From positions 1 through 56,697 of the forward strand of contig NZ_JASHKA010000031.1 of the NCBI RefSeq assembly GCF_030732845.1: a stretch of DNA of 56,697 bases, written 5' to 3'. This DNA comes from Roseibium sp. MMSF_3544 (lineage in GTDB: Bacteria; Pseudomonadota; Alphaproteobacteria; Rhizobiales; Stappiaceae). Of the stretch, positions 33,828 to 41,739 are shown piece after piece. The stretch's first letter is position 1, and the number at the start of each line of letters is the position of its first letter. The position numbers and the translations under genes were made by a program. Under the pieces are notes generated by a model. The model saw only the letters and a program-made list of their open reading frames with translations. It was not told the origin of the DNA and made no database searches.

Positions 33828-34479
33828 TACGGAAGCTCTTGTCCTGGATTTCGGTGGCGTGGTGACACGAACCCTGTTCGAAACGCATGACCTCACCGAG
33901 AAGGCTCTCGGGCTTTCCGCCGGAACCCTGACCTGGCGGGGGCCTTTCGCACCGGAGACCGATCCCCTGTGGACGTCAATGCAGGCCGACGAGATCTCCG
34001 AGCGCGACTACTGGCGTCGGCGGACAGAGGAAGTCGCGGCGCTGACGAACCGGCCATGGACGGAAATGGCTGATTTCGTGAAAGCGGCCCGAGGCGCGGA
34101 CCCGGAAGCCGTGATGCGGCCCGAAGCCCTGGAAGCAATCGAGACCGCACGTCAGGCCGGCCGGAAACTTGCCATCCTTTCCAACGAACTGGATCTGTTC
34201 TACGGCGCCGACTTTCGCAGCAAGCTGGCATTCCTGGATGATTTCGACGTCATCATTGACGCGACCTACACAAAGATCCTCAAGCCTGATCCGCGCGCTT
34301 ACGAACTCTGCCTCAAGGAACTCGGTCTTCCGGCAGAATCCTGTGTCTTTGTCGACGACCAGCTCCGGAACATCAATGGAGCGGATGCGGTCGGCATGCG
34401 CACGGTGCATTTCAACGTCCTCGACCCGGCAGCCTCATATGCAGACGCATTGAGGCTGCTTGGCCTGTCACCCGGATAA
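33817..34479 (+). CDS. HAD-superfamily hydrolase (subfamily IA)
   Basis: A 220-residue HAD phosphatase-like protein. Motif I is LVLDFGGVVT (nucleophile D, but the second aspartate is replaced by G in DFGGV, as in many epoxide-hydrolase N-domain-like members). Motif II is ILSNE, motif III lysine in KILKPDPRAY and motif IV in VFVDDQLRNI. Substitution of the usual acid/base Asp by Gly questions ordinary phosphatase activity. ATG 33817 has AGAAGG upstream. Lying between iclR and an aminotransferase gene, it may act on a phosphorylated or halogenated intermediate. Confidence 0.83.
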   Translation: MPRDTEALVLDFGGVVTRTLFETHDLTEKALGLSAGTLTWRGPFAPETDPLWTSMQADEISERDYWRRRTEEVAALTNRPWTEMADFVKAARGADPEAVMRPEALEAIETARQAGRKLAILSNELDLFYGADFRSKLAFLDDFDVIIDATYTKILKPDPRAYELCLKELGLPAESCVFVDDQLRNINGADAVGMRTVHFNVLDPAASYADALRLLGLSPG

Positions 34480-34491
34480 AGGAGATCCGAT

Positions 34492-35847
34492 ATGAAGGAA
34501 GCGAATTTCCTGAAGGAAAACAACGCCCGGCACCTATGGCATCCGATGGCGCATCCGGCTGACAGCCTTGCCAATCCGCCCGATATCATCGTTGGCGGTG
34601 ACGGTGTCGAGATCACCGACGTTGACGGCAACAGGGTTGTCGATGCCGTCGGCGGGCTCTGGAACGTCAATCTCGGCTATTCCTGCGCGCCGGTGAAACA
34701 GGCAATTTCAGACCAGCTTGAAAAACTGCCCTACTATTCAATTTTCCGCGGGACGACCAACGACGCGGTGATTGAGCTGAGCACCATGCTCCGGGAGTTT
34801 TTCGAACCCGACGGGCTGAGCCGCGCCTTCTTTACCTCCGGCGGTTCCGACAGTGTGGAGGTGTCGCTTCGTCTGGCGCGCCAGTATCACAAGCTTCGCG
34901 GGGAAGCCGGACGAACAAAATTCCTCAGCCTTAAAAAAGGCTATCACGGCACGCACACGATGGGCGCATCGGTCAACGGCAACGCCAATTTCAGAACCGC
35001 CTACGAACCGCTGATGCCGGGCTGCTACCATATCCCGTCGCCATACACCTACCGCAATCCGTTCAACGAAACCGACCCGGAAAAGCTTGCGCAACTGTGC
35101 CTTTCGGCTCTGGAAGACGAAATCAAGTTCCAGGACCCAAGCACCATTGCCGCTTTTATCATGGAACCGATACTCGGTGCGGGCGGCGTCATTCCACCCC
35201 ACGAGAGCTTCATGCCTGGCGTCCGCGAGATCTGCTCTAAGAACGGCATCCTGCTGATTTCAGATGAAGTCATTACGGCGTTCGGGCGCACAGGCAGCTG
35301 GACTGGTGCCCGGCATTGGGGTGTCAAACCGGATCTTTTGTGCTGCGCCAAGGCGATCACAAACGGCTATTTTCCATTCGGTGCCGTCATGGTGTCTGAA
35401 GCTGTCGCCGAAGCGTTTGAAAATGACGCGTCCGGCAAGGGCTCAATCGGGTCGGGCTACACCTATTCCGGTCACCCGGTCGGTGCAGCCGCTGCCATCG
35501 CCTGTCTGAAGGAAACCGAACGGTTGAATGTGAAGGACAATGCCGCCGCACGCGGCAAACAGTTGCATGAAGGGCTCCGGAAGCTGTTCATGAAGCACGA
35601 AGCGATCGGCGATGTGCGCGGCGGTCACGGCCTGATGTGTGCGCTGGAACTTGTTTCGGATCGGGCAACGAAAGCGCCTATCGACAAGGGAACGATCGGC
35701 AAGGTCCACCGGACGGCATACGAGAACGGCGCCATGGTCCGGGTGTCCGGCAACAACATCATTCTGTCCCCCCCACTGGTCCTGACCGAAGCGCATGTGG
35801 ACGCGATCCTGAACGCTCTCGACAAAGGTTTTGAAGCGGCCTCTTGA
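34492..35847 (+). CDS. Class-III omega-aminotransferase
   Basis: A 451-residue PLP enzyme. It has HLWHPMAHP at the N-terminus (typical of omega-amino acid:pyruvate aminotransferases), the SGGSDSVEVSLRLA phosphate loop, ISDEVITAFGRTG and the lysine in CCAKAITNGYFP. AAGGAG 8 nt upstream. It probably moves an amino group from an amine or omega-amino acid to pyruvate, making an aldehyde for the dehydrogenase at 28195. Last gene of the iclR-HAD-aminotransferase unit. Confidence 0.92.
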   Translation: MKEANFLKENNARHLWHPMAHPADSLANPPDIIVGGDGVEITDVDGNRVVDAVGGLWNVNLGYSCAPVKQAISDQLEKLPYYSIFRGTTNDAVIELSTMLREFFEPDGLSRAFFTSGGSDSVEVSLRLARQYHKLRGEAGRTKFLSLKKGYHGTHTMGASVNGNANFRTAYEPLMPGCYHIPSPYTYRNPFNETDPEKLAQLCLSALEDEIKFQDPSTIAAFIMEPILGAGGVIPPHESFMPGVREICSKNGILLISDEVITAFGRTGSWTGARHWGVKPDLLCCAKAITNGYFPFGAVMVSEAVAEAFENDASGKGSIGSGYTYSGHPVGAAAAIACLKETERLNVKDNAAARGKQLHEGLRKLFMKHEAIGDVRGGHGLMCALELVSDRATKAPIDKGTIGKVHRTAYENGAMVRVSGNNIILSPPLVLTEAHVDAILNALDKGFEAAS

Positions 35848-35882
35848 GGGGTTTGCCGAACGGGAAATCAAGAGCGAAAAAA

Positions 35883-36374
35883 CTAGTCGCGGAGCCCGTC
35901 GACATCCGCCGGCATGCGGGGCCGGGCTTTGGGATCACCGTCGAGAACGCCGTGGAGCTTTTCCATCACCGTGAAAAAGCTCTGCACCTCTCGCGGGCTC
36001 AAACACGCTAGAAGATGCGCCTCGATGGTCTGCGCCTCCGGCAGGATGTCGCCGAGTGCGGCAAGCCCCTTTTCTGTCAGCGAGATCGCAACCAGCCGCG
36101 CGTCCGCCGTGTCCTGAATCTTGTCGACAAATCCTGCTGCCTCCAAACGTGCGACCGCCCTGCTCACACGTGGCTTGTCAAGATTGACGCAGGTATGGAT
36201 CTCCCGGACCGAGACTTTTTCGTGCCTGAGCAAATGAACGAGGACGCGCCACTCGGCAACTGAAAGACCATGAAGTCTTTCGTATTCAACGGCCAGCCGG
36301 CGGCTGACGCGCTCCGATAGAACCGCGAGCCGATAAGGCAAAAAAGCGGACAGATTGAAGTTTTTTCCAGCCAA
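35883..36374 (-). CDS. MarR-family transcriptional regulator
   Basis: A 163-residue winged-helix regulator. The DNA-binding part reads LSVAEWRVLVHLLRHEKVSVREI followed by NLDKPRVSRAVARLEAAGFV, then the wing DARLVAISLTEKG. I choose TTG 36374 because GGAG lies 8 nt upstream; a longer reading to 36485 would translate two palindromic operators. It is divergent from the flavin hydroxylase operon and probably represses it in the absence of an aromatic ligand. Confidence 0.87.
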   Translation of the reverse strand: MAGKNFNLSAFLPYRLAVLSERVSRRLAVEYERLHGLSVAEWRVLVHLLRHEKVSVREIHTCVNLDKPRVSRAVARLEAAGFVDKIQDTADARLVAISLTEKGLAALGDILPEAQTIEAHLLACLSPREVQSFFTVMEKLHGVLDGDPKARPRMPADVDGLRD

Positions 36375-36416
36375 AAAACCATCTCCGAAACGTTGCAGAT
36401 GAAATGATATTGACTT

Positions 36417-36434
36417 TCGTTGCGATTGCAACGA
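36417..36434. promoter_or_regulatory. Candidate MarR operator 1
   Basis: TCGTTGC-gatt-GCAACGA, a perfect 7-4-7 palindrome in the marR/hydroxylase gap. Its centre is 26 bp from that of operator 2, so dimers could bind on nearly the same DNA face. Confidence 0.6.
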
Positions 36435-36442
36435 TAACAATA

Positions 36443-36460
36443 TAGTTACAGATGTAACTA
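36443..36460. promoter_or_regulatory. Candidate MarR operator 2
   Basis: TAGTTAC-agat-GTAACTA, a second perfect 7-4-7 palindrome. The arms differ in sequence from operator 1 except for the central GTTRC step, so one site may belong to another regulator. Confidence 0.6.
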
Positions 36461-36571
36461 ATGGAAAAGACGGCAAACCAGCCATTGGAAGCCGGCTTTT
36501 TTTGAAAATTGGAGGGCCGGGCGCGGTCTTCGAGTGTGGGACCCAGACCTGAACCGGGAGGAGAAACTAAG

Positions 36572-38194
36572 GTGTTTCAAGACCGTTATTCGTTGGCATT
36601 CAAGCTGTATCCCTACAAACGCTCGGCCGACCAGGACGCCGACACTCCGGTCCGGCACCCGGTCGTCGTCATGGGCGGCGGACCGATCGGCGTCGCAACA
36701 GCGCTTGACCTCGGTCTGCAAGGCATTCCGGTGGTGGTGCTGGACGATCACGAAGGGATCGGCATGGGCTCACGTGCCATCTGTTTTTCCAAACGCTGCC
36801 TGGAAGTTGCCGACCGATACGGTTGTGGCGAACCGATGCTCGAAAAGGGCGTCGTCTGGAACCTGGGAAAGGTCTTCCATGAAGATCGCAAGGTCTTCGA
36901 ATTCAATCTGCTGCCGGAGGAAGGGCACAAGTATCCTGCCTTCATCAATCTGCAGCAGCCCTATTTCGAAAAATTCATCGTCGACCGTGTTCGTGAAGCC
37001 CAGGCTGACGGTGCTCCTATTGAACTGCGCGGCAAGAACCGGGTGGATTCAATTGACGTCAGGGACGACCACGTTGTCTTGAGGGTCATGACACCGGATG
37101 GCGCCTACACGCTGGAAGCTGACTGGCTGATTGGCTGTGACGGGGCGAATTCACCGCTCCGAAGCATGCTCGGGCTCGATTTCACCGGACGCGTCTTCAA
37201 GGACAGTTTCCTTATTGCCGACATTCGCATGAAGGCGGAATTTCCAACCGAACGCTGGTTCTGGTTCGAGCCGTCACACGGCTCCGGCGCCTCGACGCTT
37301 CTCCACAAACAGCCCGACGATACCTGGCGGATCGATTTCCAGATCGGCTGGGACGTCGACAGGGCCGAGGAGATCAAGGAAGAGAATATCCGTCGCCGCC
37401 TCGACGCGATGCTCGGACCGGACATCGAATATGAAATGGTGTGGTCCTCTATCTACACCTTCCAATGCAAGCGGATGGACAGGTTCCGGCACGGCCGGGT
37501 GATCTTTGCGGGCGATGCCGCGCACCAGGTCAGCCCGTTCGGCGCGCGCGGTGCGAATTCCGGCATGCAGGACGTTGACAATCTCGGCTGGAAACTCAGT
37601 CTCGTCATCACCGGCAAGGCACCCGAGAGCCTGCTCGACAGCTATGACGAGGAGCGGATCCACGGCGCTGACGAAAACATTCTGAACTCGACCCGCTCGA
37701 CCGACTTCATCACGCCGAAATCAGCCATCAGCCATATCTTCCGCAATGCCGTGCTTGACCTGGCCGAGCACTATGAGTTTGCACGACCGCTGGTCAATTC
37801 AGGACGGCTCAGCTTGCCCTGTACCTATGACGGGCTGAGCCTCAACGGTCCGGACGCCTTGCCAGGCGGACCATCCCGGACACGCGTTGGCAGCCCATGT
37901 CCGGACGCTCCCGTGGGCGACGGTTTCCTGCTGCCCCGGCTCGGCAATGACTTCCAGATTCTGACAATTGGAGCGGAAGCGCCTGAAATGCTGGAAGAGG
38001 ACGGGGTTACGGCGCGCCGGTTTGCGATCTCAGCCAGCGATGATCCAACCGGTGTTCTCGCGGAGCGTTACCTCGGCGACGCATCCGCTGCCGTCTACCT
38101 GATTCGGCCCGACCAGCACGTTGCCGCCCGCTGGCCGGCGTTTGACGAAACCGCCATGCGAACGGCTTTGCGCAAAGCCTGCGGAAAGGACTAG
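36572..38194 (+). CDS. FAD-dependent aromatic hydroxylase (MhpA/PobA-like group A monooxygenase)
   Basis: A 540-residue single-component flavoprotein hydroxylase. GTG 36572 has GGGAGGAG about 9 nt upstream. It contains the FAD motif VVVMGGGPIGVATALDL (about residue 35), the middle motif LIGCDGANSPLR (the DG FAD/NADPH site) and GRVIFAGDAAHQVSPFGARGANSGMQDVDNLGWKL. The C-terminus has a thioredoxin-like tail, as in phenol and 3-hydroxyphenylpropionate hydroxylases. It adds a hydroxyl group to a phenolic acid. With the hpa cluster 1.6 kb downstream, feeding a dihydroxyphenyl acid into ring cleavage is plausible; a two-component HpaBC hydroxylase is absent from the window. Confidence 0.9.
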   Translation: MFQDRYSLAFKLYPYKRSADQDADTPVRHPVVVMGGGPIGVATALDLGLQGIPVVVLDDHEGIGMGSRAICFSKRCLEVADRYGCGEPMLEKGVVWNLGKVFHEDRKVFEFNLLPEEGHKYPAFINLQQPYFEKFIVDRVREAQADGAPIELRGKNRVDSIDVRDDHVVLRVMTPDGAYTLEADWLIGCDGANSPLRSMLGLDFTGRVFKDSFLIADIRMKAEFPTERWFWFEPSHGSGASTLLHKQPDDTWRIDFQIGWDVDRAEEIKEENIRRRLDAMLGPDIEYEMVWSSIYTFQCKRMDRFRHGRVIFAGDAAHQVSPFGARGANSGMQDVDNLGWKLSLVITGKAPESLLDSYDEERIHGADENILNSTRSTDFITPKSAISHIFRNAVLDLAEHYEFARPLVNSGRLSLPCTYDGLSLNGPDALPGGPSRTRVGSPCPDAPVGDGFLLPRLGNDFQILTIGAEAPEMLEEDGVTARRFAISASDDPTGVLAERYLGDASAAVYLIRPDQHVAARWPAFDETAMRTALRKACGKD

Positions 38195-38197
38195 GCC

Positions 38198-38401
38198 ATG
38201 TCTACACTCAATCTGAAACCCAATATCGAAGATCCCGACGGTTTTTACGCCGATCTGATTGGTGCGCACGAGGGCCTGAGTGACGCCGAGAGCGCTGCGC
38301 TCAACGCCAGGCTGGTCCTGCTTTTTGCCAACCACATCGGCGATCGCGACATCCTGAGAAAAGCGATCAAAGCCGCTTCCAATCCGGGAAAGGAGACCTG
38401 A
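38198..38401 (+). CDS. DUF2783 small protein
   Basis: A 67-residue acidic protein with PDGFYADLIGAHEGLS and ALNARLVLLFANHIGDRDIL. The family is small, and in my recollection usually encoded right after a flavin aromatic hydroxylase, as here (3 nt gap). Function unknown; perhaps an accessory or stability subunit of the hydroxylase. Confidence 0.8.
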   Translation: MSTLNLKPNIEDPDGFYADLIGAHEGLSDAESAALNARLVLLFANHIGDRDILRKAIKAASNPGKET

Positions 38402-38405
38402 GACC

Positions 38406-38948
38406 ATGAAAATCGAGAAGATCCACCACGTCGCCTACCGCTGCAAGGACGCAAAAGAAACCGTCGAGTGGTACGGCAAGATGCTGAACATGGACTTCAT
38501 CCTGGCCATTGCCGAGGATCATGTTCCCTCAACCCACGAACCCGACCCCTATATGCACCTCTTCTTGGATGCGGGCGACGGCAATGTGCTTGCGTTTTTC
38601 GAACTGCCCACCAAGCCGGAAATGGGCCGCGACGAAAACACGCCCGTTTGGGTACAGCACATCGCCTTCAAGGTGAAGGACCGCGACGAACTGCTCAAGT
38701 TCAAGGATCACCTGGAAGCAAACGGCGTCGATGTTCTCGGCGTTACCGACCACTCCATCTTCCATTCGATCTACTTTTTCGACCCGAACGGACATCGCGT
38801 CGAGCTCGCCTGCCCCGATCCGGAAGAAGACGCCATGCTTTCGCGCCTCAACGAGGTGAAATGGGAAATGCTGGAAGAGTGGTCCCGCACCAAGCGGGCG
38901 CCGAAACACGCCGACTGGCTGCATGCCAAGGAACTGAGTGACGTTTGA
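38406..38948 (+). CDS. VOC-superfamily protein (glyoxalase/ring-cleavage dioxygenase fold)
   Basis: A 180-residue two-module VOC protein. Candidate metal ligands are a histidine in KIHHVAYRC (about residue 8), a histidine in VQHIAFKV (about 85) and a glutamate in GHRVELACP (about 135). AAAGGAG precedes the start. It is third in the hydroxylase-DUF2783-VOC operon. It could be a small extradiol dioxygenase acting on the hydroxylase product or an isomerase. The hpa enzymes downstream have their own dioxygenases, so this may define a separate branch. Confidence 0.8.
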   Translation: MKIEKIHHVAYRCKDAKETVEWYGKMLNMDFILAIAEDHVPSTHEPDPYMHLFLDAGDGNVLAFFELPTKPEMGRDENTPVWVQHIAFKVKDRDELLKFKDHLEANGVDVLGVTDHSIFHSIYFFDPNGHRVELACPDPEEDAMLSRLNEVKWEMLEEWSRTKRAPKHADWLHAKELSDV

Positions 38949-38984
38949 CCATCACCAGTCCCACCTGACACAAGGGTCCGGACC

Positions 38985-39254
38985 CTAGGGTGCGGACTCA
39001 TAAATGAAGCCGATTTGGCGGCAGAAATGGCGAAATCTCGCGAGGAAACGTGTGAAGAGCGGGCTTGTTGCCCGGTCAAGCACGGTGACGCTGCGAGGTG
39101 AAGCCATGTTGCCGTCCTTCGGATTTGTCCGTTTTGGCCATTTGCTGCGTCGGGAAAGGCTTGAAAATGAACCACATTTCCTGCGCTTTCCCTCCTTTCA
39201 TCTGGTCAAAACGATCCAAACCAAATCGACTTCATTTATGGGTCCGTACCCTAG
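38985..39254. mobile_element. MITE (IS5-like ends) inserted at the hpaR stop codon
   Basis: Two 30-bp inverted ends with 27 matches (GGTGCGGACTCATAAATG at 38989 and the complement of GGTACGGACCCATAAATG ending 39250, both continuing to GATTTGG) enclose 262 bp with no transposase gene. They are flanked by CTAG at 38985-38988 and 39251-39254, a 4-bp target duplication of the kind made by IS5-family elements. The right CTAG contains the hpaR stop codon (TAG on the minus strand). Just left lies a tip-to-tip palindrome AGGGTCCGGACCCT (38973-38986), possibly the footprint of another copy. This element accounts for the whole gap 38949-39250. Confidence 0.8.
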
Positions 39255-39703
39255 AGCTTCTGGAAATCGTCCAGAATGTCCAGAAGCTCCTGAAGCCGGT
39301 CCTTGCCGATGACATCTTCGATCCTGGCGGCAATCGACTGGGCTTCCGCGAGATTGTCGTGGATGATTGCCCGTCCGGCTTCGGTAATCGCAACGGTTTG
39401 CTTGCGCCGGTCTTTTTCGTCGGCCTGCCGGGTAACGAGACCCTTTTCCAGCAGGGTCTGCACAATTCGTGTCTGGCTTGGTAGCAGTAGACAAGCTCGA
39501 TCGGCCAGTGACGATGCGTCCTGCGGCCCGAATTCCTCCAGAACACGCAAGATCCGCCACTGCTGTTCGGTAATCCCGGTTTCGGCGAGCATCTCGCGGA
39601 TCGGGGCCATGACCTTTTCGCGCGCCCGGATGAGCGCAATCGGAATTGAGCGTCTTGTCGATGGCAGCGCCCGGCCGCCCACAGGTTCCTTGTCGTCGAT
39701 CAT
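39251..39703 (-). CDS. hpaR: HpaR, MarR-family repressor of homoprotocatechuate degradation
   Basis: A 150-residue MarR protein close in length and pattern to enterobacterial HpaR: ITEQQWRILRVLEEFGP, ADRACLLLPSQTRIVQTLLEKGLV, and a late LLDILDDFQKL. ATG 39703 is preferred over GTG 39739, which lacks a ribosome site. It is divergent from hpaF and probably represses the hpa operon through the palindrome at 39770, with 4-hydroxyphenylacetate or homoprotocatechuate derivatives as inducers (known for HpaR). The stop codon lies in the target duplication of a MITE, so the protein is intact but its natural 3' end is displaced. Confidence 0.9.
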   Translation of the reverse strand: MIDDKEPVGGRALPSTRRSIPIALIRAREKVMAPIREMLAETGITEQQWRILRVLEEFGPQDASSLADRACLLLPSQTRIVQTLLEKGLVTRQADEKDRRKQTVAITEAGRAIIHDNLAEAQSIAARIEDVIGKDRLQELLDILDDFQKL

Positions 39704-39746
39704 TCTGGGCTCATAGCGAATTTGCAGCGCATTGGACACAAAAAGA

Positions 39747-39796
39747 TTGACAATTTCGATCCAATATATTTAACATAGCAAATATTGCGTTGTTAA
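39747..39796 (+). promoter_or_regulatory. hpaF promoter with overlapping HpaR operator
   Basis: TTGACA (39747-39752) and TAACAT (39771-39776) are spaced by 18 nt. An imperfect palindrome, TTAACATAGCAA (39770) to TTGCGTTGTTAA (39785-39796), with 10 of 12 arm matches, covers the -10 and reaches the hpaF ribosome site AAGGAA. That is a typical repressor placement. The left arm recurs in the tctC promoter. Confidence 0.65.
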
Positions 39797-39805
39797 GGAA
39801 ATCCA

Positions 39806-40192
39806 ATGCCACACATCTCCCTTGAATATTCCGCCAATCTGGACGGGCGGGTCAACATTCAGGATCTGTGTGACCACCTGCGCGCCGAAGCTGCCGCAAT
39901 CGATGCTCTTCCAATGCCCGGCATTCGCGTCCGCGCGCTCAGGGCCGAGCATTTCAGCATCGCAGACGGTGACCCGAAACACGCTTTCATCGACATCTCC
40001 GTGCGCATGCGCGCCGGACGTCCGATGGACGTAAAAAAAGACGCCGCAGAACGTCTGTTCAACGCCGCAAAGGCGTTCCTGGAACCGGTCCTTTCAACGA
40101 GTTCGCTCGCGCTGTCCCTTGAGATACGTGACATCGATCCGGACCTTGCGCCCAAAACGGGCACCATTCGCGACCATTTGGGAACTGACTGA
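39806..40192 (+). CDS. hpaF: HpaF, 5-carboxymethyl-2-hydroxymuconate delta-isomerase
   Basis: A 128-residue tautomerase-superfamily protein starting MPHISLEYSANL, so that removal of Met exposes the catalytic Pro1. GIRVRALRAEHFSIADGD and a late LSLEIRDIDP match the CHMI pattern. It isomerises the semialdehyde-dehydrogenase product in the homoprotocatechuate meta pathway. AAGGAA precedes the start. First gene of the hpa operon. Confidence 0.92.
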   Translation: MPHISLEYSANLDGRVNIQDLCDHLRAEAAAIDALPMPGIRVRALRAEHFSIADGDPKHAFIDISVRMRAGRPMDVKKDAAERLFNAAKAFLEPVLSTSSLALSLEIRDIDPDLAPKTGTIRDHLGTD

Positions 40193-40195
40193 ACC

Positions 40196-41710
40196 ATGTC
40201 CGATCTTCAGGAAAACATCCAAAAGCTTGACGGTTACCTGGCCCGCTTCAAGGCTGCCGGTATCTTGAACCAGATCGACGGCGAAGCGCTCACTGCCCTG
40301 TCCGGCGAGGTTTTTGAAACCAGGTCCCCGGTCGACGAAAGCCTGATCTGCAGCGTTGCCAAAGGGGGCGCGGCGGACATCGACGCGGCGGCCAGGGCCG
40401 CCAAAAAAGCATTCCCGGCCTGGCGCGACATGGGAGCCGTGGAACGCAAGAAAATCCTCCACAGGATCGCAGACAAGATCGTCGAGCGCGCGGAAGAAAT
40501 TGCCCTTTGTGAATGCTGGGACACAGGCCAGGCTTTGCGCTTCATGTCAAAAGCCGCACTGCGCGGCGCTGAAAACTTCCGTTTCTTTGCCGACAAAGCG
40601 CCCGGCGCACGAGACGGTCAATCCCTGCCATCGCCGACACTCATGAACGTAACGACACGTGTCCCCATCGGTCCGGTCGGCGTGATCACGCCCTGGAACA
40701 CACCGTTCATGTTGTCGACCTGGAAAATCGCGCCTGCGCTGGCGGCCGGATGTACTGTCGTGCACAAGCCGGCGGAGTTTTCTCCCCTGACCGCGCGCAT
40801 CCTCATGGAAATCGCTGAAGACGCCGGTCTGCCGAAAGGCGTCTGGAACCTTGTGAACGGTTTCGGTGAGGACGCCGGCAAGGCACTGACGGAACACCCG
40901 GACATCAAGGCGATTGCCTTTGTCGGCGAGAGCCGGACTGGGTCCATGATCATGAAGCAAGGCGCGGATACATTGAAACGGGTGCACTTCGAACTCGGCG
41001 GCAAGAACCCGGTCATCGTCTTCGAGGATGCGGATCTGGACCGTGCGCTCGATGCCGCAATCTTCATGATCTATTCGCTCAACGGCGAGCGGTGCACGTC
41101 CTCCTCGCGTCTGCTGGTGCAGGACAGCGTTGCCGATGCGTTCGAGGCCAGGCTGATCGAACGGGTGAACAACATCAGGGTCGGCCATCCGCTTGATCCG
41201 AAGACAGAGGTCGGCCCGCTCATTCACAGCACCCACTTTGAGAAGGTCACGACCTATTTCGATGTCGCCAGGCAAAACGGGGCGACAGTTGCTGCCGGTG
41301 GCAGCAGGGTCGGCGATACCGGCTTCTTCGTCCGCCCGACCCTGTTCACGCATGCAGACAACCGCATGAACATTGCCCAGGAAGAAATTTTCGGGCCTGT
41401 GCTGACCAGCATCCGCTTCAAGACGGAAGACGAAGCACTCAGCATTGCAAATGACGTCCAGTACGGCCTCACCGGTTATGTCTGGACCAATGACCTGACG
41501 CGGGCGCTCCGGTTCACCAACAACCTGGAAGCAGGCATGATCTGGGTTAACTCGGAGAATGTCCGCCACCTGCCGACACCCTTCGGAGGTGTCAAGGCGA
41601 GTGGCATCGGACGTGATGGCGGTGACTGGTCTTTCGAATTCTACATGGAACAGAAAAATGTCGCCTTCGCCACGGGTCAGCATGCGATCCCGCGCCTCGG
41701 TGCGCAGTGA
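40196..41710 (+). CDS. hpaE: HpaE, 5-carboxymethyl-2-hydroxymuconate-6-semialdehyde dehydrogenase
   Basis: A 504-residue ALDH. It has VGVITPWNTPFMLSTWKIAPAL, the base glutamate in FELGGKNPVIV, the catalytic cysteine in NGERCTSSSRLL and QEEIFGPVLTS. The NGERCT motif is characteristic of the HpaE/2-hydroxymuconic semialdehyde dehydrogenase branch. It oxidises the ring-cleavage product. It begins 3 nt after hpaF and overlaps the following open frame. Confidence 0.93.
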   Translation: MSDLQENIQKLDGYLARFKAAGILNQIDGEALTALSGEVFETRSPVDESLICSVAKGGAADIDAAARAAKKAFPAWRDMGAVERKKILHRIADKIVERAEEIALCECWDTGQALRFMSKAALRGAENFRFFADKAPGARDGQSLPSPTLMNVTTRVPIGPVGVITPWNTPFMLSTWKIAPALAAGCTVVHKPAEFSPLTARILMEIAEDAGLPKGVWNLVNGFGEDAGKALTEHPDIKAIAFVGESRTGSMIMKQGADTLKRVHFELGGKNPVIVFEDADLDRALDAAIFMIYSLNGERCTSSSRLLVQDSVADAFEARLIERVNNIRVGHPLDPKTEVGPLIHSTHFEKVTTYFDVARQNGATVAAGGSRVGDTGFFVRPTLFTHADNRMNIAQEEIFGPVLTSIRFKTEDEALSIANDVQYGLTGYVWTNDLTRALRFTNNLEAGMIWVNSENVRHLPTPFGGVKASGIGRDGGDWSFEFYMEQKNVAFATGQHAIPRLGAQ

Positions 41711-41739
41711 GCCAGGCCGACGGCTTCCGGGAGGAAAAA

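Noticed and set aside
39004..39484. Small open frames inside and beside the MITE
   Set aside because: They cross the inverted ends and run into hpaR antisense; no transposase motif.
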